Source: Anthoceros angustus (taxonomy: Eukaryota; Streptophyta; Anthocerotopsida; Anthocerotales; Anthocerotaceae). From it: 64,000 nucleotides of DNA. Positions 20,874-32,873 of this stretch are shown one piece after another (the stretch's first letter is position 1; every line of letters begins with the position of its first letter). Under the pieces are notes generated by a model, which saw only the letters and a list, made by a program, of their open reading frames with translations, was not told where the DNA came from and did not search any database. The position numbers were made by a program, and so were the translations under genes. The stretch lies in the NCBI GenBank assembly GCA_010909165.1, contig MU008191.1, forward strand, positions 248,001 through 312,000. The letters run 5' to 3'.

Positions 20874-23800
20874 ATGTCGGAAGTAGTTGTTGCTCCTCCT
20901 GCCTCGAATCCTGAACCTGCACCAATTAGAGAATGGTCAATTCAGAATGCAGATGTTGATGTTGAACATCCGTTAAAAGAAGTAAGTATTTTTGATAGAG
21001 ACAAGATATGGTCAATGGAGTTTGTTTTGCTTCCTTTGGTTTAAATTGATATGTGTCCATGTCCATAACTGCTAATGCTACTCCATATTTCATGATAGCA
21101 TCGTAGAGATGCTGGCAGAACAAAGGAAGAGATTGAACGATTCAGTATTGCTGAGAACCTTGGTGAACTGGATCGTGCGAAAATGTTTTTGGCACTTGAT
21201 GCACATAGGGCAAGTAGTAATTTGCTTGTATAATGGTCTTATCATTTTATTCCATTGAAAAACAATCCAATCAAATTTCGATTGTTATATTGGTTGCAGC
21301 TACAACAAAGTTGTGCCTTAGAAAAGCTTCCTCTTTTATTTCGTGAACATGGATATGCAGCATATGAGACATTATTTGCTATATTAAATGAAAATCTTGA
21401 ACAATATGGACCTCAACTTCAGGTATCTTTAGTATCTTCTAGTACTTTTGAATACAATACATATCAAAAGACAAAATATCCGAGAGACATTTTCTTCATA
21501 GGTTCTTGCGGGAGAATCTTTTTGTCTTGTGCTAAAAGATAAGGCAAATCCTAAAGATGTAATACTTCTCTTCTATCTTTTTGAAATTTTACTATAACTT
21601 CATAAACAACAATTAAAAAACCAACCCATACTACAAAAAACAGAATATGTCTGAGCAATATTATTTCTAATTATGATGAACTTTTTGAATATCAAGTAGG
21701 TTTCTTCGTGGTTGTTACCCACTGTTATACAAATGCTGAATATAAATCGAAGTACAGAGGTGATGCGAGTATGGCTGGAAGTCCTTTGTCTAACTATTCC
21801 TTTGCTTCCTGTAAAGGTATAGAGCATGTCCTTTTGTCATTATACATGTTTATATTGTAGGAAAAAAATTATAATATGTTATAAAATTTTATAAATTACT
21901 ATTAAACAATGTACATAACAAATTGAATAGCCACAGTGAATTCATTATTACCATAATGATTTATTAGCTTGCAGGTTGTTGTTAGCGACTTATTACAATT
22001 AGCATTGACAAAAGGGGTGGTGGATGAAATTGCACAATCTCGAATTGTGTGTTGTCGTATTTTGGGAGCCATTGCACCTTTATTGAGTCGGCAAGAAATA
22101 GAACAAACATTCCTCCAAAAAGCAATGTCATTCTGTCAGGTGAATTTAACTAGAATATTGATGCTCTTTCTTGGTAGAAGAACTTGAACAAATATAGTGA
22201 GCGTAATTATGAAAGCTGATTCTCATGGACTTTTACGCAATCAATGAAGTATGTTAATAATTCTCTAGACTGTGATGACTTAGTTTATGTCCTCCCTTCA
22301 AGGAGTGACATCAAGACACGAGTTCATTGGAACTCCATAGTTAAGCATCCTTGAGACAAATCAGTGCATGGATGGGTGCCAACCATCCCCGGTTTCCTAG
22401 CCCTACAGAGCCACTTGCTGTAAACATCATGCCCTCATCTCCGCCAGTTATTATATTAGTATCCAATGGGATTACTCCAAATCAAAATCCTAGTGCGAGA
22501 CTTTGTTGTATAGGTTGAAAGATCGGCAAAGTCTCCGAATTCTCTAAAATGACTTAGTTTTATAGTCTAATGTTATTGTATTTCAGGATACAGACGCTGA
22601 GGTTCGCATATGCATGTGTGAACAACTTAATGGAATTGCACGTGCCATAGGAGTGGAAACAACTCAGGTGAAAATATGTGTTCTGCAACTTAATGTGATT
22701 TTTATAGAGTAGATAGGATAATTTATTTCAAAAATTCAAAAAACTTGCAATACTAATACGAGGTGTTTGAAATGAATGTATTTAAATAGAAAATTGTCTT
22801 GGTGGAACTCTATGAACTCTTAAAAGATGAAGAAGTATTAGTACACAATGCCGCATTTGAGTCACTAGTCCAACTCCTTGACTTTTTATCTTCGGAGATT
22901 AAGAAAACACAAGTTTTGCCTTTTATTCGCTCGTAATCCTGCTATCCTAGACGCTAAATGTTTATGCTATCCTAGACGCTAAATGTTTAAATGATCACTA
23001 AGTTTTTAGTCAAGAACATATTGGGTCAAATAACACTTAATTACATGTGTTGTAAACTTACAATTTGTTTGCTTAATCTTGTAGATTCTGTTCACAAACA
23101 GACCCATCATCTCTCTTATGTTTGTCAAGGTTATTTGGTGACATGGTGTTCAAGGTACATTTTCTAGATTGGATTTGAAATACTGAACATAATACTCCAT
23201 ATGAAATTATTTAAGGCCAATATGTATACCTTCTTCCAATTACAAAGGAGGCTATGTTGAGTGGATATTGCAGATGTCTAATGATCTTTCGGATGAAGAT
23301 ATTCAAAACCTAGTGGACGCATATAAAACACTTTCACGGCGATTACACGAAGAAATTCGACAAGTATGTTAGTTTCACTTCAAGGTTTTGAACCTCTAGA
23401 TTTGAAATCTATGCTTGAAAATGTACTCATAGTATGTAAACTATATAATTTTAGCATAAAAGTGCATGTTCAACTGGATATTTTCTGTTTTACAATTGTG
23501 TGCACATAACTTTTTAGCATAAAATTGCATGTTAAATTAGGTATTTTTGTTTTACAATTGTGTGCACAAAACTTTTCACCTCATGATCTCATTGTAACTT
23601 AAAGGTGTTAGGAGATATGCAATGAGTTTACATGTTGTATATCTGCAATTCGTGCAAGATCCTTCAATCTTAGTCCGCACAAACATGGCAGCATCATTCC
23701 TTGAGGTACAATTATACATCATTTAATGTACAATACTTGTTTGAACCATATTTTTGATTAAAATTTACAAGTAATAATCAATTGATACTTATTATAGATT

Positions 23801-26774
23801 ATGCTCACAAATGACCCATCATCTCTCTTATGTTTGTCAAGGTTATTTGGTGACATGGTGTTCAAGGTACATTTTCTAGATTGATTTGAAAATCGAACAT
23901 AATACTCCATATGAAATTATTTAAGGCCAATATGTATACCTTCTTCCAATTACAAAGGAGGCTATGTTGAGTGGATATTGCAGATGTCTAATGATCTTTC
24001 GGATGAAGATATTCAAAACCTAGTGGACGCATATAAAACACTTTCACGGCGATTACGAAGAAATTCGACAAGTATGTTAGTTTCACTTCAAGGTTTTGAA
24101 CCTCTAGATTTGAAATCTATGCTTGAAAATGTACTCATAGTATGTAAACTATATAATTTTAGCATAAAAGTGCATGTTCAACTGGATATTTTCTGTTTTA
24201 CAATTGTGTGCACATAACTTTTTAGCATAAAATTGCATGTTAAATTAGGTATTTTTTGTTTTACAGTTGTGTGCACAAAACTTTTTATCAGTTCTGAAGG
24301 CTGTTGGTGTTAGGAGATATGCAATGAGTTTACATGTTGTATATCTGCAATTCGTGCAAGATCCTTCAATCTTAGTCCGCACAAACATGGCAGCATCATT
24401 CCTTGAGGTACAATTATACATCATTTAATGTACAATACTTGTTTGAACCATATTTTTTGATTAAAATTTACAAGTAATAATCAATTGATACTTATTATAG
24501 ATTATATCAAACGATATGAAAATACCATGTATCATGTATTAAAGTGGAATCTCTGTAATTGAGTCTGATTATATCGTGAAAACTTTTCACCTCATGATCT
24601 CATTGTAACTTAAAAATCATGACAGTGGCAAATAGGTTTCAAAAATTTTAGGGAAAGAACGAACTGCTACCTACCTTAAAGAGCCTTTCATAATGCTGCT
24701 TAAAGATTCGTCATGTGATGTTCTAAAGGCCTTCCTACCAACTCTTCGAGAAGTCCTAGGTACTGATGTAAATTTGATTCTCATTTTAACATTATATTCT
24801 TTTTTAATGATATGACATGTTGAAGGGTTTGTGTTATATGAAAAGTTCTTTCATAATTATACTAATTTCCCTTCTCTTAAAATAATTTTAGCACAATTTC
24901 TTGTAACAAATCAACAACAAAAAGGCGTTCTATATACTGGACTTATTCCTGCTCTAATTCAAGCTGAAAAAACTGTCAGCCATACAAAACAATGGAGACT
25001 TCAACTTGAACTGATCAATGCCTTTGCCGAATTGATTGTGAGTAATAAAATTTAGTATTTTGCATACAAGCCATATTATCACAGAAAAAGGAAGCAGAAG
25101 ATGTATGTATGATATCTTTAACATTTCAAGAAAACAAAGTACCATAAATCTTGCTTCAGGAATACTTCACAAGCGACCAAATTTATGAATTTTTTGTACC
25201 TATATGCTTTAGATATATGGCCGATGCTTTACTACCCGTGAAAAATGCAGCTACGCTAACATTAGCTATCTTCATCCGGTATGACATATGACATGTGCAG
25301 TACCTAAATGGTTTTGAATATTTTCAAATTATTTTATAACTTAAAGGTGTTACTTTATGTGAATTTTGTATAGTAATAACCGCAAAATTGCACAACGATA
25401 TGAAATGGCACAAAAAGTGGTGAGAGATTATGGACATGCAAGAAGCTATTGGGCACGCCTTTTGTATGTAGATTACTGCCAAAATATGTATAAGTAAGCT
25501 ATGAAAAGATAATCGTTATTATTCTCTAGAGACATTTTAGATTGTTCTTATAACTAGCAAGTTGCAAGTATCTAAAATGCCTAAAAGATTACCCAAGATA
25601 TTTATCCTTCTGCATTTGTACACAGAGTTGCAAGTACTCATATGTTTAAGGAGAATTGCATAGATGCAGCTTTAACAACTCTCCAGGTTTCAATGGTTTC
25701 CTTAGAACATGTGTTTGGACTTCTTTGTGTGGTGAATGATTTGTGGACTACATTTAACACATCCATTCAAAATACTAAAAAAATATAATTTTGCAGGATC
25801 CAGTTCCAAGTGTAAGAATGCGCGCATGTTATCTACTTCCCTTGTTGAAGGCCTCTATAAAACTACCTGAAGATGTTGCTTATCTTGAGCGTGTGAATTT
25901 CTTTACAACTCAAAGATTGAATGATGTGAACCCTCAAGTAGTTGCCATAGCTAAGAGTCTAGCAGACGGTTTGAAGAAGGCAGCCGTGAGAAGTTCAAGA
26001 TTAGAGTCATTCGGCGACTTTCCAGAAGCTCAGGTAGTTTGTCAGAAATTCATGCATTTCATACATAAGAGGAGAACAATGTCTTTTAACTATTAATTTA
26101 AAAATAGATAAAATTTGAAGAAATTGATAAGCAACGCGAGGAAGAAGAATGGAACATGCTTAGCAAGGAGGAGCAAGTAAGACCTCACTTGGCTAGGATC
26201 TCGTTGATTATATCTGAAATCTCCAGAAAAATAAGATAATTAACCCCCCAATCTGACAAAAGTTTTTATCATTGTTTTCTGACAGGATGAGAAAAGGAAG
26301 CTGGATGAAATGTTGCAGCGATTAAAGATGGAATCACAAAAGAAGACTAGCGGATCTGGATCAGTTATGGGAGGCAGTGTGAGTAGCAGTGCGCGTAGTG
26401 CCAGTGCAATTTTGGCTCGCACTCCTTCCACGATGGAGAAGTTGAGCGGTAGCACAAAAGGAAGGGCATCAGCTACAAACCCTGCAGGACCCAACTCGAC
26501 AAGCTCTAGAATCTCTCTCAAGGACAGGAACTCTGTTGGTTATAAAGGAGCAGTGGGGTTTGGGACTGCTTTTAGTCCCTCCGTCACTCCAATTTCTGAA
26601 GCAAGTCCTTCCTTAAGCTCCTCTGTCCCACCCACACCATCTCGTGTAGGGACCGGCACTTCCAAGGACATTGTTGAGCCATCTAATAGTCCGTCTCCTT
26701 CCCTGCCAACTAATAGGACCAGCCAATCCAAGATGAATCTAAAAAGTCCTCAACCAACTCCAAAGAAAACATGA
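20874..26774 (+). CDS. PPP4R4-like HEAT-repeat regulator of protein phosphatase 4
   Basis: My 19-exon model (phases all agree) is: 20874-20981, 21099-21209, 21300-21422, 21502-21558, 21760-21816, 21975-22139, 22587-22667, 22790-22932, 23085-23154, 23274-23363, 24267-24407, 24636-24759, 24892-25037, 25160-25278, 25374-25493, 25626-25686, 25797-26033, 26108-26176, 26286-26774. It gives 836 residues; human PPP4R4 has 873. Landmarks shared in order include TKEEIERFSIAENLGELDRA, QSRIVCCRILG, DTDAEVRICMCEQLNGIARA, FVQDPSILVRTNMA, LPVKNAATLTLAIFIR, SYWARLL and DPVPSVRMRACYLLPLLKAS, ending in a coiled coil and a Ser-rich tail as in the animal protein. Such proteins are alpha-solenoid regulatory subunits of cytosolic PP4. 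Exons 9-11 lie in a partial tandem duplication: the open frame needs exons 9-10 from the first copy and exon 11 from the second. Intron 2 uses a GC donor. Intron 6 contains a 5S-like element. Confidence 0.85.
22275..22560 (+). mobile_element. 5S-rRNA-like short element (SINE or Cassandra-like) in intron 6
   Basis: Bases about 22300-22405 resemble a 5S rRNA gene. They include a tcattggaactccatagtta stretch and a box-A-like agttaagcatccttgag, then catggatgggtgccaacc and ccccggtttcc in the places of the intermediate element and box C. The segment is flanked by direct repeats atgacttagttt at 22275 and 22549, which fits a target-site duplication around an insert of about 260 bp. 5S-headed SINEs and the LTRs of Cassandra TRIMs both have this architecture; without a clear poly-A tail or TG...CA ends I cannot choose. 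It lies in the sense orientation in the intron. Confidence 0.6.
23084..24490. repeat. Tandem duplication of ~0.7 kb inside the PPP4R4-like gene
   Basis: Copy 1 covers about 23084-23797 and copy 2 about 23798-24490. Both include exon 9, exon 10, exon 11 and the introns between. Copy 2 has lost one base in exon 9 and two bases in exon 10 (cacgaag became cgaag). Copy 1 has lost the exon-11 acceptor (acag became acaa), and part of its exon 11 is replaced by sequence that also occurs downstream at 24578-24613. The copies are otherwise near identical. Confidence 0.85.
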
Positions 26775-26934
26775 CATGCGATAAAGAAGTGTATGCATTA
26801 GTCGGTCTTTTGGCCATGGAAACCCAACACCTATGGAGACAGCGCATCTATCAACTTTCTCTATTTCTGGATTCGTTCTTCGATGGAGGATCTGCGAGCA
26901 AGGAGACGGTCACGGAGCGCTGGTACGTAGAAGC

Positions 26935-29900
26935 TCATTCACAGGCAAGCTTGTTGTCCAGGCTTGAAAGGCAGATCATGAACGCCTGTACATGCACGGA
27001 GAGGGATTCAGCGTAGATGGGGACAAGACAGGAGTGATAGACTAAGAGAACAATAAGTCCAAGACAACGTGCCTGCAATGCTGACATTGGGTGTTGATAG
27101 TCCATGGTGAAAAAGTTTCGACCCACCTAGAGCCACATGAAAGCCACTTGTCAGAAAGGACCGAAGAGGAATCCTTTCAAGTCAAGTGAAGGATACCTTC
27201 CCAAACTGCAGTATCACATTCTCCTTATCCGATTCCGTCACAAGCTGCAGACGAAAACAGACAATGAGACGGGTTGTCTAAGGGCCAAACTATGTTTGCA
27301 GGAGGGCAAGACTATTTGTTGGTCCTGAGATCCGTAGCTGCACAGACCTGGAAGTTCTTCACAGATGCTCGGGTTACGCGACCGTTGAAGCTTAGGCAAT
27401 AAGCACCAATCTGTGAGACCATCAGAGTCCATCTAAGACATCACTACGTACAGAATTGGTTGACACTGCCAAAAAATAGAGCCTTTCCGACCTCGGGATT
27501 CCACCTTGGTGCCTTGTTATGCATGATAATCATCTTCTCTGTATCCTCCCCCATGTTGTATTTCTCAAGAATAACATGTGAACCATTCTGCTTTGGGGGG
27601 AAGACATAAGGTTTGCCTTCATCATCAACAGTTGGAATGATAGCCACCATTTTGCGGGGCCCTCTCATTCCAAGAACGTTGTGCTGATAACTCACGGCAC
27701 CCAACTCCACTCTCTCGCTAATTTGGAACTGACTGGAAACGCCAAGGTGGATCAAACGTTGAACAGCAAGCAATCTCAGTCCAACGACTTAAAGCATCAG
27801 CTAGCTTCATCGCTCACGATGTTTCGAGCCATGAAGTTCACTGGCTTTACTCAGCTTTCTCAGCAACTGGGCGATACTTCTGTAGAAGCTATCCTATAGG
27901 CATATTATTTGCATATATATTCCAGCTATAGCTACGGTATATCTTGAAAGGAAGCCAGAAGTGCAGACCACTTACTACAACAACTCATTGTCAGGGCTGG
28001 GACGTAGTCCTCTGTCGTAGAACCAAAACTCAGTCCCAAGAAAATTTGATCGCACCTGCACTTCAATGATTTAAATTGAGATGCTCTGATTATCACAGCA
28101 AATCCCTTGCTCGACAGTACTATGTTCGAGTAGCGGTATCGTGGTATATGGGCGGAAATCACCTGACCTTCCCAAAATAATTTCCTGTCCTGTTGCTGAT
28201 CTCGTCTTCATCGAGCGAAACGACGTAATTGCTACATCTGGTATTCTGTTTCTTTCTTGCAGCCAGAAGGAAACGGTCTCCCTCTGATAGATGAAGCTTG
28301 TACCTGAAACGACGTATGCAATTAGACAAACGGTATGGATAAAGCTTGATTCTGCTTCTCCTCCAGCACAAAAGAGGGTGGGTGAGAAATGAACAGTTGT
28401 CCAAGCTGAGAAAAGGAACCGGCTGAGAGACCTTGGACTCGTCCAGTTCGCATGGACTTCTCGCCGGATATGACACTGAATGACACCTCGATCCTTGGGG
28501 CTTGGGCGAATCAGAAAGATCCGGAGATCTGAAATGGCAGTGGAAGGCATCTTCACGCTGCAGGCTGTTGTATCCACATGCTTGTCGGGGTCATAGCATG
28601 GAGTGATTCCTTGATCTAGCAGCCTTCTTCCCAATTCCTACTATCCACAAACCAATGACACCGTTATCAGGGCAGCACCTAGACTACCTTTCAGAATACG
28701 TCTTCCACCAAGTACACCCAAGTTGCAGTGTTTCTGCATTCGGATTGCTGACCTTTGCTTCTTCAGACATTACACAGCCATCTTCAAATGCTGCATTGTC
28801 AAATCGAGTTTGATCTGGCTGCAATGCGACACGATGCAGAATTGAGCCAACCGACTGATTTTCACATTGATCCCACAGCAATACTTCTTGAGCTTCTTAC
28901 AGGGCAGCTTGTGGAAGTCGTGCGCCACTTGAAGGCACCAATGTAATAAGCTACCTGACATGGCTGTAAGTTCTTGGTATGCTGGCTCCTCAGGCTATCA
29001 GGCAGCAATGGCGTAAAATTTGTCTTGTCCAGCTTAGGTGCCACACTGCTTGCGCCAACAGGTTCTCCTCTGCCATCCAAGACAGCGCCCAGCTAAGAAA
29101 CTTGATGGACTCCAGATGTTGTGAGCTTAAGTTTTTCGATTGCAGACTCACATTATTGTAAAATGATGCTTGAGCTAGCTGCACAGTTTCAAGTAAGAGA
29201 CTTATTCACTCAACTGAAACTTGTCTCACAAGAGCAGAGACTCAAAAACCATGGGAATCCACCCACGAACTCTGTGCTACCACAACCCTACCTTCCAGCT
29301 GCTGAGGCTGCACATCCGTCTTGAGTGGTACCAGATAGCCATCCTGTAGCTTGAGTTGAGGAACACAGGCGTGACCTTGGCAGCACAAAGTCGTTGCTTG
29401 CAACCAAATCTGCTACAGAAAACGAGGCTGCCTAAGAACATACTTCAATGCTTTGACTCAAGCTCAGGCAGCAGCTACTTACTTCCAGAGAGTGATCTCT
29501 CCCGCCTCCGACGGGCTGCCAGAACTCTAATCTGTTCGAGTTGCAAGATGTTCCCAGGCTGCATGCAAGGGATGATCTGTGCGCACAAACACCGAATTTC
29601 AATGCGTTATAGGAAAACCTCTAAAATCCGGAATCACCAGGGTCTTCAACGTCAAGCTGTTGAGGAAACTCAAGGGACCATCTGCCAGAACTGTAGCCTA
29701 CCGGTGACTCGCAGAAACTGTCAGTGTCAAGAGACGATGAAAAATCCCCTCCAACCTCGTCGTCATCCAGGTCGTCCTTATCAAACAGTTCATTGTTGTA
29801 ATGCGTTACTGGTGATCAAGACACGTTCAGCAGGTCTCCTATTGTTAGCTCGTCATGCGTAGCACATGCTCTGATGAGACTGTGCGCAATTTCTAGTACC

Positions 29901-30062
29901 GGCAAGATGCATTTTTGTGTGGTCTTGCATGTGAGATTCCTCTTCACACTCGGATTCGACTTCGGATTCCATGTCCATCTCGGATTCCATGTCCATCCCG
30001 GATTCCATGTCCATCCCGGATTCCATGTCCCTCCCAGATTCCATGTCCCTCCCGGATTCCAT
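26935..30062 (-). CDS. Tubby-family protein without F-box (animal TUB/TULP type)
   Basis: The C-terminal Tubby domain is clear in eight exons, with agreeing phases: ~28560-28432, 28303-28168, 28055-27976, 27717-27492, 27410-27348, 27244-27197, 27126-27073, 26985-26935. Signatures seen are FLLAARKKQ, SNFLGTEFWFYD, AVSYQHNVLGMRGPRKM, FNGRVTRASVKNFQ, FTMDYQHPMSALQ and the terminal AFMICLSSLDNKLACE. Tubby domains bind phosphatidylinositol 4,5-bisphosphate and can move from plasma membrane to nucleus. Plant TLPs normally carry an N-terminal F-box; I see none. The N terminus is acidic instead: exon 30062(or 30110)-29900 with MESGRDMESG-type repeats joins 29808-29638 (ELFDKDDLDDDEVGGDFSSS). Exons between 29640 and 28560 are unresolved (candidates near 29545-29460, 29390-29290 and 28800-28700). 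The first ATG in the leading exon is at 30062. The last intron (26986-27072) has a GC donor. The gene is convergent with the PPP4R4-like gene, with stops 160 bp apart. Confidence 0.8.
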
Positions 30063-30065
30063 ATC
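29956..30065. repeat. 18-bp coding minisatellite in the first Tubby exon
   Basis: About six units of gattccatgtccatcccg encode Asp-Met-Glu-Ser-Gly/Glu-Arg/Met hexapeptides on the minus strand. The unit length keeps the frame. Such a tract is a likely site of length polymorphism. Confidence 0.8.
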
Positions 30066-30110
30066 CCTCCTTACACCTGTAGCTTGATACGACTTCTTTC
30101 TACGCAACAA

Positions 30111-30708
30111 CTGTGGACGGTTGGTGATGGATGTATTTCAATTCCAACACTATCTCATGAGGATTTTCGTGAATGGACGGCTAGCAGCTGTCCTCCAAAT
30201 GGCTCAACTGCCACATGCGACCAGAAGGTGCAGACAGTTCCAATCTGTAAACGCTTGTTCAATTTGTGGCAGGCGAAGCAAATGCGCAGCACCTGCGTAC
30301 GTGCTTTGACTACATTTGTTTGAGCCGGCCCCGGAGGTGTACACTAGGTGTGTCATGGCTGTGTTTAGGGCTTCATTTCTCTGTGGCTTTTTAACGGTTT
30401 CGCTGACCTTTGTGTCGGATTCACTACGAGCTAGGGTTTGATTGATGTTGATCAGTATCCTCCCTTTGCTTGCTTGCTCGATGGAGGTTCAGCTGATCAA
30501 TGCAAATCGGACCGTGCAGAAACTTGAGTATGTTGTCGCATGAATCCATCACCTCCTGTGGGGATTGTAAATGAGGTAGCTAATACTTGCTGGTCATGTG
30601 TGGTTGTGTGGGGTAGGTGAGGTGTGCCGCAATCTGTGGTCCGATGTTCTACGCTAGAACTCAAAAGGCACCACAACTAGCTGCTTCTGGGAGGTGGGAA
30701 TATCAGTC
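30111..30708. promoter_or_regulatory. Shared intergenic region between the divergent Tubby and TRMO genes
   Basis: About 600 bp separates the two divergent start regions, so it must hold both 5' UTRs and promoters, possibly as a bidirectional promoter. No TATA box stands out on either strand. Part of the Tubby 5' end could extend into the left side. Confidence 0.5.
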
Positions 30709-32873
30709 ATGAAGTCGTCTCGCTCAGTCGTGGTTCCCTTGGTGGCTACTGCTGCTGCCGCAGCAGCTACAGTTGCAGGTGAGTTTTGTTTTAGACCATT
30801 GTTCATCGGAGGTTTGGTATACACAGGAGAAGCCTGAAACAATGCTGTGCATTTGTAACCTTGAAATGTGGCTTTGCAGCTTACACATTGATGAGATTAA
30901 GATTTCTACGGATGAAGATTGCACATCTTGAGGTTGCACTAGAACATGCCCAGCAGCAGCGTGCTGCAGAACGTACGGGCCGTATACGAGCTCAGCGTGT
31001 AATAATTTTCTTATCAAGATGATGGATGCAATGGCGTGCAGCTTCGGCCTTGGGTGAACTTAAGGTCCTTGTTGCAGGAGCTAAGGAAATCTTTCGTTAA
31101 CAAAGACATGGGGAGTCCGGGGGATGCTGCATATCCAATGACGCCGATAGGCATTATCCGGTCCTGCTTTACTACGAGGTACTTTCTGTGCTACAGCTGG
31201 TCAAGCACATGGACGGCTTTCAGTCACTTCGTTCCTGATTTTCTCATCTTTGTCTGCAAAATTGCAGAAATGGTACCCCTCGACAGCCATTACTTGTTCC
31301 ACTTGCCAAAGCACACCTGGTTCTCGCTCCCGGTGGAGTTCCTCATGAGGCTCTTGAGGGGCTTGCCCTGTATTCGCATTGCTGGGTTCTGTACGTTTTC
31401 CATGAGAATACAGACCTGCCACGTTTATGGAATAAACCAGCACATCGGGACTTCAGAGCAAAGGTATGTTGACTGCAGTCCTTAGCTCTCTCTTTGTGCA
31501 GGATAAGTGCGTTTCTCCTAGGAGGGCACTAAGCCATATACTGGTTTCTAGGTCTTTTTGATGTATGTCAATCTCAGATTCTATGACGTAGGTACGTGTA
31601 CCCAGACTTGACGGTGGCAAACTGGGAGTTTTTGCAACACGAACCCCACATCGGCCCTGTCCTATTGGACTGTCTGTGGCTAAGGTATGCTCTTCCAATC
31701 ATCCTTGGACAACAGTGGTGGGCAGATCTTCTTCTTTGAAGGGGCTTTCTTGGGCTCCGTGGACCGTTCTAACAAGGGCAACAGGTGGAAGCGGTAAATG
31801 GAGGGACTCTTGTACTTTCTGGCGTTGACCTTGTTGATGGCACGGTATGTAAGCCTTTGTTATCCAAATGCAAAGGTATATCTGGGTTTTATTAACAATT
31901 ATATCATGGTAGACTTAATTTCTTCTTGGGTTGAACAGCCAGTTCTTGACTTGAAGCCATATCTGCCCTACTGTGACTCTATCCCAGGAGCAGGGACACC
32001 AGCATGGGTGAAGGTCCGTGTTGTCTCTTGTCTGGTGCTGCTGTGCTTCTATGTTGTGGTGGTATATATGCAACCACTCCTGCTGTGACTAACTATACTG
32101 AACCTCCGTGGTTGCAAGGCTGGTGGCTCGGATGATGTGCTGGCCATATCTACTGTGAAATTGACTGACCAGTTCAAAACGGAGCTGTTGAGTTGCTGGG
32201 AAACGATGGTAGACTGTTCTCACTTCTACTGTTGGTTATGAAGTGCAAGTCATCATCTACTTCGAGCATCTCAGTGTGGCAGGGTTTGCATTGCACCTAA
32301 CTTTGGCCTATGGAATCCAAATCTGCTGGTTGTTTGTGCCGACTCTTGCAGGGAAAGCAGTCCCTCTACGTCACTCCAAACGAGTTCCAGCTCCTTCTGG
32401 AGCAAGTCCTCTCCAGAGACATACGGTCGTTGAATCAGCGACAGAGGCCTCACAATGCAGTCCTCAACCATCTGATTGATTCAACCGTAGCATCCTCGGA
32501 GACAGATGAGACCTTGGCCAGCTTCTACCACCCATCATTCACAACTGATCCTTCTGACGTCACAGCAAGGAGAACATTGGAAGACGAGTGTGGGTTCTTC
32601 CGTGCGGCAGAGGGTAATGCGATGCTTTCAACATCAGGGTTACCCCCTCTCACCACAAGCCATGGCAAAGACCTGTTCGACAAGAGTAGGGAGAGCCCTC
32701 CCTCACGCAGCTCAGAAGTGCTGGATGGTACACGGAAACATACTGATTCCGCCCCCACGGCCGGGCTTGAAGAGGTGGTCTACCATCTCATCCTTGAGGG
32801 AATCAACATTGCCTACAGCGTGAATTTGGGTGAAGTCCTAGTCACTGGCGCTGCACTGGCACCCAGAAGGTAG
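30709..32873 (+). CDS. TRMO: tRNA (adenine37-N6)-methyltransferase, TrmO/TRMO family
   Basis: Nine exons with consistent phases: 30709-30778, 30880-30998, 31078-31178, 31268-31463, 31592-31684, 31785-31844, 31939-32013, 32119-32208, 32352-32873; 441 residues. TrmO uses S-adenosylmethionine to methylate t6A37 of certain tRNAs to m6t6A. The TsaA-like beta-barrel (about 82-240) shows MTPIGIIRSCFTTRNGTPRQ, HCWVLYVFHEN, KLGVFATRTPHRPCPIGLS and PVLDLKPYLPYCDSIPGA, which include the family's SAM-binding and dimer-interface blocks. The C-terminal part ends with VYHLILEGINIAYSV, as in eukaryotic TRMO. The N terminus is unusual: a hydrophobic Ala/Val segment (about residues 6-26) then a basic coiled coil (MKIAHLEVALEHAQQQRA). 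It may be a membrane anchor or an organelle presequence. The gene is divergent from Tubby and about 840 bp upstream of KCS. Confidence 0.85.
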
